Below are positions 1 to 4,482 of a stretch of 8,366 nt of DNA, piece by piece. The position numbers and the translations under genes were made by a program. The number at the start of each line of letters is the position of its first letter. The stretch's first letter is position 1. The DNA comes from Casp-actino8 sp046082625. GTDB lineage: Bacteria; Actinomycetota; Acidimicrobiia; Acidimicrobiales; Ilumatobacteraceae. A model generated the notes under the pieces. That model did not search any database, was not told where the DNA came from, and saw only the letters and a list, made by a program, of their open reading frames with translations. The stretch lies in contig JBJTYE010000122.1 in NCBI GenBank assembly GCA_046082625.1, positions 1 through 8,366 of the forward strand, given 5' to 3'.

Positions 1-141
1 GAGATGGTGATGCCTGGTGACAATGTGACGATGACCGTGGAGTTGGGTAAGCCGATCGCCATGGACGAGGGTTTGCGGTTCGCTATCCGTGAGGGTGGCC
101 GGACCGTGGGCGCTGGCCGTGTCACCAAGATCCTCAAGTGA
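1..141 (+). CDS. tuf: Elongation factor Tu, C-terminal end (5' truncated by window)
   Basis: The window opens in frame inside this gene; the last 46 codons and a TGA stop are present. EF-Tu is the GTPase that delivers aminoacyl-tRNA to the ribosomal A site. The visible part is the end of beta-barrel domain 3, with the family-typical PGDN turn, a PIAMDEGLRFAIREGGRTVG segment and a VTKILK terminus, very close to actinobacterial EF-Tu. The GTPase domain lies outside the window. The gene sits directly upstream of rpmG with a 55-nt gap and no convincing terminator between them, so read-through into rpmG is plausible. Identity is near certain from the conserved tail; the exact length cannot be seen. 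Confidence 0.97.
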   Translation, partial: EMVMPGDNVTMTVELGKPIAMDEGLRFAIREGGRTVGAGRVTKILK

Positions 142-196
142 CGATCATCGAGTAATCGGCTGACCAGAAGAAGAATCGAAACGATCGGAGTCCGAC

Positions 197-361
197 ATGC
201 CCAGGAACGACAAGAGGGTCAAGATCACCCTCGAATGCACGGAGTGCAAGCGGCGCAACTACATCACGATCAAGAGCAAGATCAACGATCGTGAGCGGCT
301 GGAGATGAGCAAGTACTGCAGCTTCGACCGCAAGCACACCACGCACAAGGAGACCCGCTGA
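197..361 (+). CDS. rpmG: 50S ribosomal protein L33
   Basis: A 54-residue basic protein of usual L33 length that packs against 23S rRNA near the E site of the large subunit. The family pattern is clear: KITLECTECKRRNYIT near the N-terminus, a central basic stretch, and a SKYC...RKHTTHKETR terminus. Zinc-binding (C+) L33 proteins carry two CxxC pairs. Here the first pair is intact (Cys14, Cys17), but the second reads Cys41-Ser-Phe-Asp44, so the fourth cysteine is replaced by aspartate. Zinc binding may be altered, or Asp44 or nearby His47 may serve as ligand; that is inference. The ATG at 197 has a GGAG at 187-190, six bases upstream. It is too short for many ORF callers. It lies between tuf and tRNA-Trp. 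Confidence 0.95.
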   Translation: MPRNDKRVKITLECTECKRRNYITIKSKINDRERLEMSKYCSFDRKHTTHKETR

Positions 362-388
362 CGGCGGCTCACCGACATAGTGCGACTG

Positions 389-461
389 AGGGCAGTAGCT
401 CAGTTGGTAGAGCATCGGTCTCCAAAACCGAGGGTCGGGGGTTCGAGTCCCTCCTGCCCTG
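389..461 (+). tRNA. trnW: tRNA-Trp (anticodon CCA)
   Basis: A full cloverleaf can be drawn by eye. The acceptor stem is AGGGCAG (389-395) with CTGCCCT (454-460), and the discriminator is G461. The D stem is GCTC (398-401) with GAGC (410-413). The anticodon stem is TCGGT (415-419) with ACCGA (427-431), closing the loop CTCCAAA with anticodon CCA at 422-424. The T stem is GGGGG (437-441) with CCCTC (449-453) around loop TTCGAGT. The CCA end is not encoded, so it must be added after transcription. It lies 27 nt after rpmG and 63 nt before secE and is probably processed from a common transcript. Placement of tRNA-Trp just before secE-nusG is a known arrangement in several bacterial groups. Confidence 0.98.
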
Positions 462-524
462 CTCAATCGCACCGAACAGTTGACCCGACAGCGGACGAGG
501 GAAGCGAAGAGATAGGCGAATGCC

Positions 525-821
525 ATGACGATGGATCTGAACAGAGAGCAGAAGAGGCACCTGAAGAAGACGGGTGCCCTCGACGAGAAGGGAAACCCCA
601 CTCGTCAGCCGCGTCCTACCCGCGCCCGCGACGAGCGAACCGGGCCGGGCAAATACCTGCGCGAGGTCCGCGAGGAGATGAACAAGGTGGCCTGGCCGAA
701 GTGGCCGGAGATCCGTCGGTACTCGCTGGTGGTGCTGGCCACCATCGTGGTGTTCACCGCCATCATCGGCGGGGCCGACACCCTGTTCGGTTTCTTCACC
801 GACTGGCTCTACGAGAACTGA
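525..821 (+). CDS. secE: Preprotein translocase subunit SecE
   Basis: A 98-residue protein matching the short single-span form of SecE, which clamps SecY in the SecYEG channel of the cytoplasmic membrane. Residues 1-42 are a charged, probably disordered cytoplasmic extension. Residues 43-62 form the conserved amphipathic helix with the family signature KVAWPKWPE (54-62). Residues about 65-85 are one hydrophobic membrane segment (SLVVLATIVVFTAIIGG). The ATG at 525 is preferred over the in-frame ATG at 531 because an AGG at 514-516 lies eight bases upstream of 525; the ribosome binding site is weak either way. It is followed ten bases later by nusG, the near-universal secE-nusG pair, implying co-transcription. 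Confidence 0.96.
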   Translation: MTMDLNREQKRHLKKTGALDEKGNPTRQPRPTRARDERTGPGKYLREVREEMNKVAWPKWPEIRRYSLVVLATIVVFTAIIGGADTLFGFFTDWLYEN

Positions 822-831
822 CAGGAACGAC

Positions 832-1530
832 ATGACTGACGAGAACCAGACCATTCCGGGAGACCTGGAGACCATCGTCGCCGACGCGACCCCCGAGGTC
901 ATCGACCTGCGCGACCAGGCCGACGCGTCCGACGCCGACGACGGTGACGACGAGGCTCCTGCGGAGATCTCGCCGTGGAACAAGCCCGGACAGTGGTTCG
1001 TGGTCCATACCCAGGCCGGTTACGAGATGAAGGTCAAGGCCAACCTCGAAGCCCGCATCCAGTCCATGAACATGGAGGACCAGATCTACGAGGTCAAAGT
1101 GCCCATGGAGGACGTGGTCGAGTTCAAGAGCGGCCGCAAGCAGACCGTGCAGAAGAAGGTCTTTCCGGGCTACTTGCTGGTGCGCTGCAACATGAACGAC
1201 GAGAGCTGGTACTGCGTGCGCAACACGCCGGGTATCACCGGTTTCGTGGGCCAGAGCCAGAAGGGCCAGAAGCCCACCCCGCTGTCGCGCCGTGAGGTGG
1301 AGACATTCCTCTCGGCCAAGGGTGACGGCCAGGAAGCCGCCGCCCGCCGCAAGCCCAGGATGGAGTACGAGGTCGGCGAGAGCGTCCGGGTGAAAGAAGG
1401 CCCGTTCGCCGATTTCTCCGGTCAAGTGGCCGAAATCAACCCCGACCACATGAAGTTGAAGGTTCTGGTCAATATCTTTGGTCGAGAGACCATGGTGGAG
1501 ATGGACTTCAGCCAGGTGGCCAAGCTCTAG
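832..1530 (+). CDS. nusG: Transcription termination/antitermination factor NusG
   Basis: A 232-residue NusG, the universally conserved factor that binds RNA polymerase at the beta' clamp helices and beta gate loop and modulates pausing and Rho termination. Residues 1-48 are an acidic, low-complexity extension rich in Asp and Glu, common in actinobacterial NusG. The NGN domain runs from about 54 (WFVVHTQAGYE) to 160, with FPGYLLV at 111-117 and NTPGITGFVG at 131-140. A charged linker (about 162-178) leads to the KOW domain at 182-232, with VKEGPFADFSG at 187-197. The ATG at 832 has AGGA at 823-826 and starts ten bases after the secE stop. Its partner subunits RpoB and RpoC are encoded downstream in the same cluster. 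Confidence 0.98.
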   Translation: MTDENQTIPGDLETIVADATPEVIDLRDQADASDADDGDDEAPAEISPWNKPGQWFVVHTQAGYEMKVKANLEARIQSMNMEDQIYEVKVPMEDVVEFKSGRKQTVQKKVFPGYLLVRCNMNDESWYCVRNTPGITGFVGQSQKGQKPTPLSRREVETFLSAKGDGQEAAARRKPRMEYEVGESVRVKEGPFADFSGQVAEINPDHMKLKVLVNIFGRETMVEMDFSQVAKL

Positions 1531-1566
1531 AACTCTCACAAGTCGCACAACGAAGGGAAGCGCCAG

Positions 1567-1992
1567 ATGGCGAAGAAGAAACTCACCGCGATCGTCAAGA
1601 TCCAGATTCCGGCCGGCAAGGCCACCCCGGCTCCGCCGGTCGGCACCGCGCTCGGACCCCACGGCGTGGCCATCATGGACTTCGTCAAGGCCTACAACGC
1701 CGCCACCGAGAGCCAGGTCGGCACCATCATCCCCGTGGAGATCTCCATCTTCGAGGATCGGTCCTTCACCTTCATCTTGAAGACCCCGCCGACTCCGGTG
1801 CTCTTGCGCCAGAAGGCCGGACTCGACAAGGGCAGTCAGACCCCGGGCAAGGCGGTGGCCGGTTCGGTGACCGAAGCCGACATCGAAGAAGTCGCCAAGA
1901 TCAAGATGCCGGACCTCAATGCCTACGACCTGGAAGCCGCCAAACAGCAGGTGCGCGGCACCGCCCGTTCGATGGGGCTGAAGGTAAACTGA
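1567..1992 (+). CDS. rplK: 50S ribosomal protein L11
   Basis: A 141-residue protein of standard L11 length. L11 binds the GTPase-associated region of 23S rRNA at the stalk base and is needed for RelA activation and for thiostrepton and micrococcin binding. The N-terminal domain (about 8-66) holds the proline-rich segment with Pro21, Pro23 and Pro24, then VGTALGPHGVAIMDF. Many homologues have Gln where Pro31 stands and Asn where Ala35 stands, a mild local departure. The C-terminal rRNA-binding domain spans about 70-141, ending RGTARSMGLKV. The ATG at 1567 has a GAAGGGAAG ribosome binding region at 1552-1560. The gap from nusG is only 36 nt with no visible promoter or terminator. Confidence 0.98.
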   Translation: MAKKKLTAIVKIQIPAGKATPAPPVGTALGPHGVAIMDFVKAYNAATESQVGTIIPVEISIFEDRSFTFILKTPPTPVLLRQKAGLDKGSQTPGKAVAGSVTEADIEEVAKIKMPDLNAYDLEAAKQQVRGTARSMGLKVN

Positions 1993-1998
1993 CCAACC

Positions 1999-2018
1999 GT
2001 CGCCGGTGAAACGGCGAC
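1999..2018 (+). promoter_or_regulatory. Perfect 7-bp hairpin in the rplK-rplA gap
   Basis: GTCGCCG (1999-2005) pairs perfectly with CGGCGAC (2012-2018) around a six-base loop, GTGAAA. It starts seven bases after the rplK stop and is not followed by a T tract, so it is not a classic terminator. The same arms recur in the rpoB leader at 4428-4450. It may be an mRNA-processing or protein-binding element; function is unknown. Confidence 0.5.
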
Positions 2019-2056
2019 ACGCCTGGACCGGGAGGACCTCGACCGGCCGGCTCGAT

Positions 2057-2081
2057 TTCCCGCTCCGGCGGGAAGAGGGAG
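2057..2081 (+). promoter_or_regulatory. Hairpin abutting the rplA ribosome binding site
   Basis: TTCCCGC (2057-2063) pairs perfectly with GCGGGAA (2068-2074) around the loop TCCG closed by a C-G pair, which fits the stable UNCG tetraloop class. The purine-rich ribosome binding site GAGGGAG (2075-2081) follows immediately, and the rplA ATG is at 2088. A stable stem touching the binding site could position ribosomes, protect the mRNA end or serve as a target for translational control; the choice among these is inference. Confidence 0.5.
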
Positions 2082-2087
2082 ACAGTC

Positions 2088-2786
2088 ATGTCAGGAAAGA
2101 AGTACGCCGACGCCGTCAAGCGGTACGACCGGGATCAAGTGTTCGGACCTGCCGAAGCACTCGGCATGGTCAAGAGCATGGCCCCGGCCAAGTTCGACGA
2201 GACCGTGGAAGTGGCCTTTCGCCTCGGAGTGGATCCCCGCAAAGCCGAGCAAGCCGTGCGCGGCACGGTGGCTCTGCCGTCGGGAACCGGCAAGAACCTG
2301 CGCGTGGCGGTCTTCGCCGCCGGTGCGGCCGCCGAGGAGGCCCGCAAGGCCGGAGCCGACATCGTGGGTGCCGATGATCTGGCCGCCGAAGTGGAAAAGG
2401 GCGTGTTCAATTTCGATCTGGCCATCGCCACGCCGGACATGATGCCCCTCGTGGGTCGTATCGGTCGTCTGCTCGGACCCCGCGGCCTGATGCCCAACCC
2501 CAAGACCGGCACCGTGACCCAGGACGTGGGCCGTGCCGTGGGTGAATTCAAGGGCGGCAAGGTGGAGTACCGCACCGACCGTTACGGCAACGTGCACGTG
2601 CAGTTGGGCAAGGTGAGCTTCACCCCCGAGGCCCTCGAAGCCAACTTCCGGGCGGTTCTCGACGAGATCCAGCGAGCCAAGCCGGCCTCGGCCAAGGGCC
2701 GCTACATCAAGAAGATCACCGTGTCCTCCACCATGGGACCGGGGGTCAAGGTGGATCTCAACCGTCTCCGACCCGAAACGGTCTGA
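2088..2786 (+). CDS. rplA: 50S ribosomal protein L1
   Basis: A 232-residue protein of normal bacterial L1 length. L1 forms the mobile stalk that helps release deacylated tRNA from the E site and, in many bacteria, represses translation of its own mRNA. The N-terminal half of domain I contains RLGVDPRKAEQAVRGTVALP (45-64). Domain II begins near 68 and carries the highly conserved GRLLGPRGLMPNPKTGTV (126-143) near its end. The chain returns to domain I by the C-terminus, with KGRYIKKITVSSTMGPGVKVD at about 203-223. The ATG at 2088 follows GAGGGAG at 2075-2081. It is the second gene of the L11-L1 pair. The 95-nt gap before it is unusually structured, with two perfect hairpins, and could be where control acts here. 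Confidence 0.98.
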   Translation: MSGKKYADAVKRYDRDQVFGPAEALGMVKSMAPAKFDETVEVAFRLGVDPRKAEQAVRGTVALPSGTGKNLRVAVFAAGAAAEEARKAGADIVGADDLAAEVEKGVFNFDLAIATPDMMPLVGRIGRLLGPRGLMPNPKTGTVTQDVGRAVGEFKGGKVEYRTDRYGNVHVQLGKVSFTPEALEANFRAVLDEIQRAKPASAKGRYIKKITVSSTMGPGVKVDLNRLRPETV

Positions 2787-2791
2787 TTCGT

Positions 2792-2813
2792 TCGGGCTCG
2801 GGCCCGATAGTTT
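2792..2813 (+). other. Short hairpin just after rplA, possible weak terminator or processing site
   Basis: Six bases after the rplA stop, TCGGGC (2792-2797) pairs with GCCCGA (2802-2807) around TCGG, followed by TAGTTT. The stem is short and the T tract poor, so at most it is a weak terminator or an mRNA-processing point between the L11-L1 and L10-L12 halves. Confidence 0.25.
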
Positions 2814-2830
2814 CCAGTTCACACAACATA

Positions 2831-2970
2831 CGTGCTTGCCAGAGACAGTCGGTCCACCGCAAGGTGGCGAAGTGGGCGTGAGCCCTGCCAACCGAGGCGG
2901 AGACCGCACGGAGTCCTTGCGCTCCTCGTGGTGTTCGCAGCTGCGAGCCCCGAGTAGAAGCGAAAGGAGG
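2831..2970 (+). ncRNA. Candidate L10 leader (autoregulatory mRNA structure before rplJ)
   Basis: The 192-nt gap before rplJ is where bacteria carry the L10 leader, bound by the L10-L12 complex to repress its own synthesis. The fold seen here fits that role. GCC (2838-2840) pairs with GGC (2896-2898). TCGGT (2849-2853) pairs with ACCGA (2891-2895), leaving AGAGACAG (2841-2848) as a one-sided internal loop that resembles a kink-turn. Inside is a three-way junction with two arms: CCACC-GCAA-GGTGG (2854-2867) and GGGC-GTGA-GCCC (2874-2885), both capped by GNRA loops. Downstream lie a CACGGAG/CTCC..CGTG stem (2907-2930), a palindrome TCGCAGCTGCGA (2935-2946), and the strong ribosome binding site AAAGGAGG (about 2963-2970). 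Assignment rests on position and fold; no covariance search was possible. Confidence 0.7.
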
Positions 2971-2978
2971 AAAACTTC

Positions 2979-3503
2979 ATGGACAATCCCCGTCCGGAGA
3001 ACGTGGCCAAGGTCGAAGAGATCGCGGCGAAGATGTCGGCAGTGGACGTGGTGTTCGTCACCGAGTACCGCGGCCTCACCGTGGGCAACCTGGCCGACCT
3101 GCGCACCTCACTGCGGGGCGTCGGAGCCGATCTCAAGGTGTACAAGAACACTCTGGCCCGATTGGCAGCCAACAGTGCCGGAATCCCGGCTCTGGCCGAA
3201 TTGCTGGTCGGACCGAGTTCGCTGACCTTCGTCAGTGGCGATGCCGCGGCCACCGCCAAGGTGCTGCGAGAATTCGCCAAGACCAACGCTCTCTTGGTCG
3301 TCAAGGGTGGAACCCTGGGAGGCAAGCTGCTCTCGACCAAGGATGTCGAGGCTCTGGCCGATCTGCCGCCCCGCGAGGTCCTGCTGGCCCAGTTCGCTGG
3401 AGCGTTGCAGGCACCGCTGGTCAAGACCGCCGGTCTGTTGCAGGCTCTGCCCCGCAACTTCGCCTACGGACTCAAAGCTCTGGTGGACCAGAAGGCCGCC
3501 TGA
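2979..3503 (+). CDS. rplJ: 50S ribosomal protein L10
   Basis: A 174-residue L10, usual length. It anchors the L12 dimers to 23S rRNA, forming the stalk that recruits translational GTPases. The globular rRNA-binding domain covers about 1-130, with the family motifs TEYRGLTV (28-35) and KVYKNTLARLA (53-63). LPPREVLLAQFAG (129-141) leads into the C-terminal helix (about 143-172), which binds L12 N-terminal domains; no obvious truncation of that helix is seen. The ATG at 2979 has a near-perfect AAAGGAGG ending at 2970, spaced eight bases, the strongest ribosome binding site in the window. It follows a structured leader and precedes rplL by 78 nt, so control through that leader would set levels of both stalk proteins. 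Confidence 0.98.
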   Translation: MDNPRPENVAKVEEIAAKMSAVDVVFVTEYRGLTVGNLADLRTSLRGVGADLKVYKNTLARLAANSAGIPALAELLVGPSSLTFVSGDAAATAKVLREFAKTNALLVVKGGTLGGKLLSTKDVEALADLPPREVLLAQFAGALQAPLVKTAGLLQALPRNFAYGLKALVDQKAA

Positions 3504-3545
3504 CCCGTACCCGACTCATATTCATCATTCACAACACATCGTTCG

Positions 3546-3572
3546 GCGTCCCGCGGGACGCTCACAAAGGAG
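3546..3572 (+). promoter_or_regulatory. Perfect palindrome hairpin plus rplL ribosome binding site
   Basis: GCGTCCCGCGGGACGC (3546-3561) is a perfect 16-base palindrome. As RNA it folds to a six-pair stem with a CGCG loop. The ribosome binding site AAAGGAG (3566-3572) follows after four bases and the rplL ATG lies at 3582. L12 is needed at several copies per L10, so a stem that exposes a strong binding site could raise rplL translation or stabilise its mRNA; that role is inference. Confidence 0.5.
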
Positions 3573-3581
3573 AAATACGAC

Positions 3582-3971
3582 ATGGCTCTTTCCAAAGAGG
3601 ACATCCTGGACGGCATCGCCGCCCTGACGGTCATCGAGCTCAAGGAACTGCTCGATGCCTTCGAAGAGAAGTTCGGCGTGACCGCGGCGGCCCCGGTGGC
3701 CGTGGCTGCGGTCGGTGGCGCCGCAGGTGGAGCGGCTCCGGCCGCCGCTGCCGAGGAGAAGGATGAATTCGACGTCATCCTGGCCGATGCCGGTGCCCAG
3801 AAGATTCAGGTCATCAAGGTGGTGCGCGAGCTCACCAACCTGGGTCTGAAGGAAGCCAAGGACCTGGTGGACGGCGCTCCCAAGCCCCTGCTGGAGAAGG
3901 TCAGCAAGGACGACGCCGACAAGGCCAAGGCCAAGCTGGAGGAGTCCGGCGCCAAGGTGGAGATCAAGTAG
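3582..3971 (+). CDS. rplL: 50S ribosomal protein L7/L12
   Basis: A 129-residue L7/L12, the multicopy acidic stalk protein that contacts EF-Tu, EF-G, IF2 and RF3. The N-terminal dimerisation and L10-binding domain is about 1-32 (LTVIELKELLDAFEEKFGV). A flexible hinge rich in Ala, Gly, Pro and Val occupies about 34-57. The C-terminal factor-binding domain runs from EEKDEFDV (58-65) to the end, with IKVVRELTNLGLKEAKDLVD at 78-97, the conserved helix surface for GTPase contact. The ATG at 3582 has AAAGGAG nine bases upstream. The gene ends with TAG and is followed 29 nt later by a strong terminator-like hairpin, marking the end of the ribosomal-protein part of the cluster. Confidence 0.98.
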   Translation: MALSKEDILDGIAALTVIELKELLDAFEEKFGVTAAAPVAVAAVGGAAGGAAPAAAAEEKDEFDVILADAGAQKIQVIKVVRELTNLGLKEAKDLVDGAPKPLLEKVSKDDADKAKAKLEESGAKVEIK

Positions 3972-3999
3972 TCGAGATCGATTCACTCGATCCTGTTCG

Positions 4000-4035
4000 A
4001 GAGGCCGGCCCCACTGGGGCCGGCCTCTTGGTATT
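4000..4035 (+). terminator. Strong hairpin after rplL, probable terminator or attenuator
   Basis: AGAGGCCGGCCCC (4000-4012) pairs without mismatch with GGGGCCGGCCTCT (4016-4028) around ACT, a 13-bp GC-rich stem. What follows, TGGTATT, is only a poor T tract. That combination suggests incomplete termination, as at attenuators between rplL and rpoB in other bacteria, or an RNA processing stem. The right arm can instead pair with 4038-4047, so the structure may switch. Confidence 0.75.
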
Positions 4036-4108
4036 CCGGCCGGCCCCCGTTGATCGGTCCCCATCGATCCTCATCGTGTGCCGGCCTCTTGGTATTCCGG
4101 CCGGCCCC
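4019..4108 (+). repeat. Two exact 29-bp direct repeats, each containing an inverted repeat
   Basis: Bases 4019-4047 and 4080-4108 are identical, offset by 61. The second copy is followed by GT and the first by CGT. Each unit contains GCCGGCC, a 12-base centre TCTTGGTATTCC, and GGCCGGC, so each can form its own 7-bp stem (10 bp in the first copy, because GGG precedes it at 4016-4018). The ten-mer GGCCGGCCCC occurs three times: 4003-4012, 4038-4047 and 4099-4108. It looks like a local duplication of the terminator region. Confidence 0.85.
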
Positions 4109-4168
4109 GTGCCTGGGCTGCCAGTGCCGGCCGCTCGATTGTTCAGCCGTCCGTGGCCGAGACGGTCC

Positions 4169-4197
4169 TTGACCCCGGGCCGCCGGGGACTTACCTT
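4169..4197 (+). promoter_or_regulatory. Candidate primary-sigma promoter for rpoB
   Basis: TTGACC (4169-4174) is followed after exactly 17 bases by TACCTT (4192-4197), matching a TTGACA-like -35 and the TANNNT -10 form usual in actinobacteria. It is the best-spaced match I found in the spacer. Transcription would start near 4204, giving an rpoB leader of about 280 nt. A second, weaker candidate is TTGATG (4253-4258), 18 bases, then TAGTCT (4277-4282). Start sites cannot be proven from sequence alone. Confidence 0.55.
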
Positions 4198-4338
4198 GTC
4201 CGGCGAGCGGACCGGAAGGTCCGGACCCGTCCGGTAGGACTGCCGGCCGCGGTTGATGATTCGTGTCCGGCGACGGTAGTCTCGTCAGTTGCCGTGGGTC
4301 GCCTCTGTCTTTTTCGTTCCCTGAATTCAGGTCCGTTC

Positions 4339-4443
4339 ATGGACTCGCGTTCAGGTGAGGCTTCTTCGTCGTCTTCTTCCACCTCTTCTGCCCCATCACA
4401 TGGGATTTCGCCCGCCCCCTACCCGTTGTCGCCGGTCGCCTGA
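4339..4443 (+). other. Possible 34-codon serine-rich leader ORF before rpoB (doubtful)
   Basis: An ATG at 4339 opens a 34-codon frame ending with TGA at 4441-4443, 39 bases before the rpoB start. Thirteen of 34 residues are serine, including six in a row (residues 9-14), reflecting a pyrimidine-rich mRNA stretch. The stop lies in the loop of the hairpin at 4421-4454. The ribosome binding site is poor (AGG at 4329-4331). I recognise no family. It may be chance coding over a C/T-rich leader or a leader peptide whose translation affects the hairpin; the first is more likely. Confidence 0.15.
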
Positions 4444-4476
4444 CGGCGACGGGTCATAGCCATCCAGCCCTAGGAG
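4421..4476 (+). promoter_or_regulatory. Leader hairpin and ribosome binding site of rpoB
   Basis: ACCC (4421-4424) pairs with GGGT (4451-4454), and, after a three-base bulge, GTCGCCG (4428-4434) pairs with CGGCGAC (4444-4450), leaving a nine-base loop. The ribosome binding site AGGAG (4472-4476) lies 17 bases further on and six bases before the GTG start. No T tract follows, so this is not a typical terminator. The inner arms are identical to those of the hairpin at 1999-2018 before rplA. Confidence 0.5.
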
Positions 4477-4482
4477 TTCACC

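Larger units (their letters stand above)
3972..4482 (+). other. 511-nt rplL-rpoB spacer: attenuator, repeats, promoter and leader
   Basis: This is the only long gene-free stretch in the window. In order it holds: a small stem GATCGA/TCGATC (3976-3992); a 13-bp terminator-like hairpin (4000-4028); two identical 29-base GC-rich units (4019-4047 and 4080-4108); a candidate promoter (4169-4197) with small stems just after it, such as GGACC-GGAA-GGTCC (4209-4222); a palindrome CCTGAATTCAGG (4320-4331); a pyrimidine-rich run (about 4361-4394) inside a possible short serine-rich ORF; and a hairpin (4421-4454) before the rpoB ribosome binding site. The core GCCGGCC also recurs at 4126-4132 and 4242-4248. 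Bacterial rplL-rpoB gaps commonly carry an attenuator or promoter that uncouples polymerase from stalk-protein expression, and this spacer fits that pattern. Confidence 0.8.

Noticed and set aside
480..485. TTGACC upstream of secE as a -35 box
   Set aside because: No TANNNT lies 16-18 bases downstream, so there is no supported promoter between the tRNA and secE.
369..983. Long reverse-strand frames (134-601 and 369-983) and a forward frame (380-835) across the tRNA
   Set aside because: They translate tRNA-Trp (forward AVAQLVEHRSPKPRVGG, reverse RRDSNPRPSVLETDALPTEL), a well-known source of false ORFs, and they overlap secE and nusG.
796..1662. Reverse-strand frames opposite nusG, rplA, rplL and rpoB (for example 796-1662, 2091-2909, 4588-5979, 6319-7770)
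   Set aside because: They lie opposite strongly conserved genes in GC-rich DNA, where antisense frames stay open by codon bias. They are rich in His, Leu and Asp with no recognisable domain.
2808..2813. TAGTTT after rplA as a -10 box for rplJ
   Set aside because: The hexamer 17 bases upstream is GATTCG, a poor -35. It is just as easily the tail of the small hairpin at 2792-2807.
4019..4108. Two 29-bp repeats with a 32-bp spacer as a tiny CRISPR array
   Set aside because: The size is suggestive, but there are only two units, no cas genes, and one unit overlaps the arm of the rplL terminator stem. Local duplication of the terminator explains it better.
4320..4331. CCTGAATTCAGG palindrome in the rpoB leader as an operator
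   Set aside because: It is a perfect 12-base palindrome but single, with no second copy or known regulator match, and it lies downstream of the candidate promoters. Only noted.
4392..4404. CCCAT-CAC-ATGGG mini hairpin
   Set aside because: Five pairs with a three-base loop is weak and common by chance.
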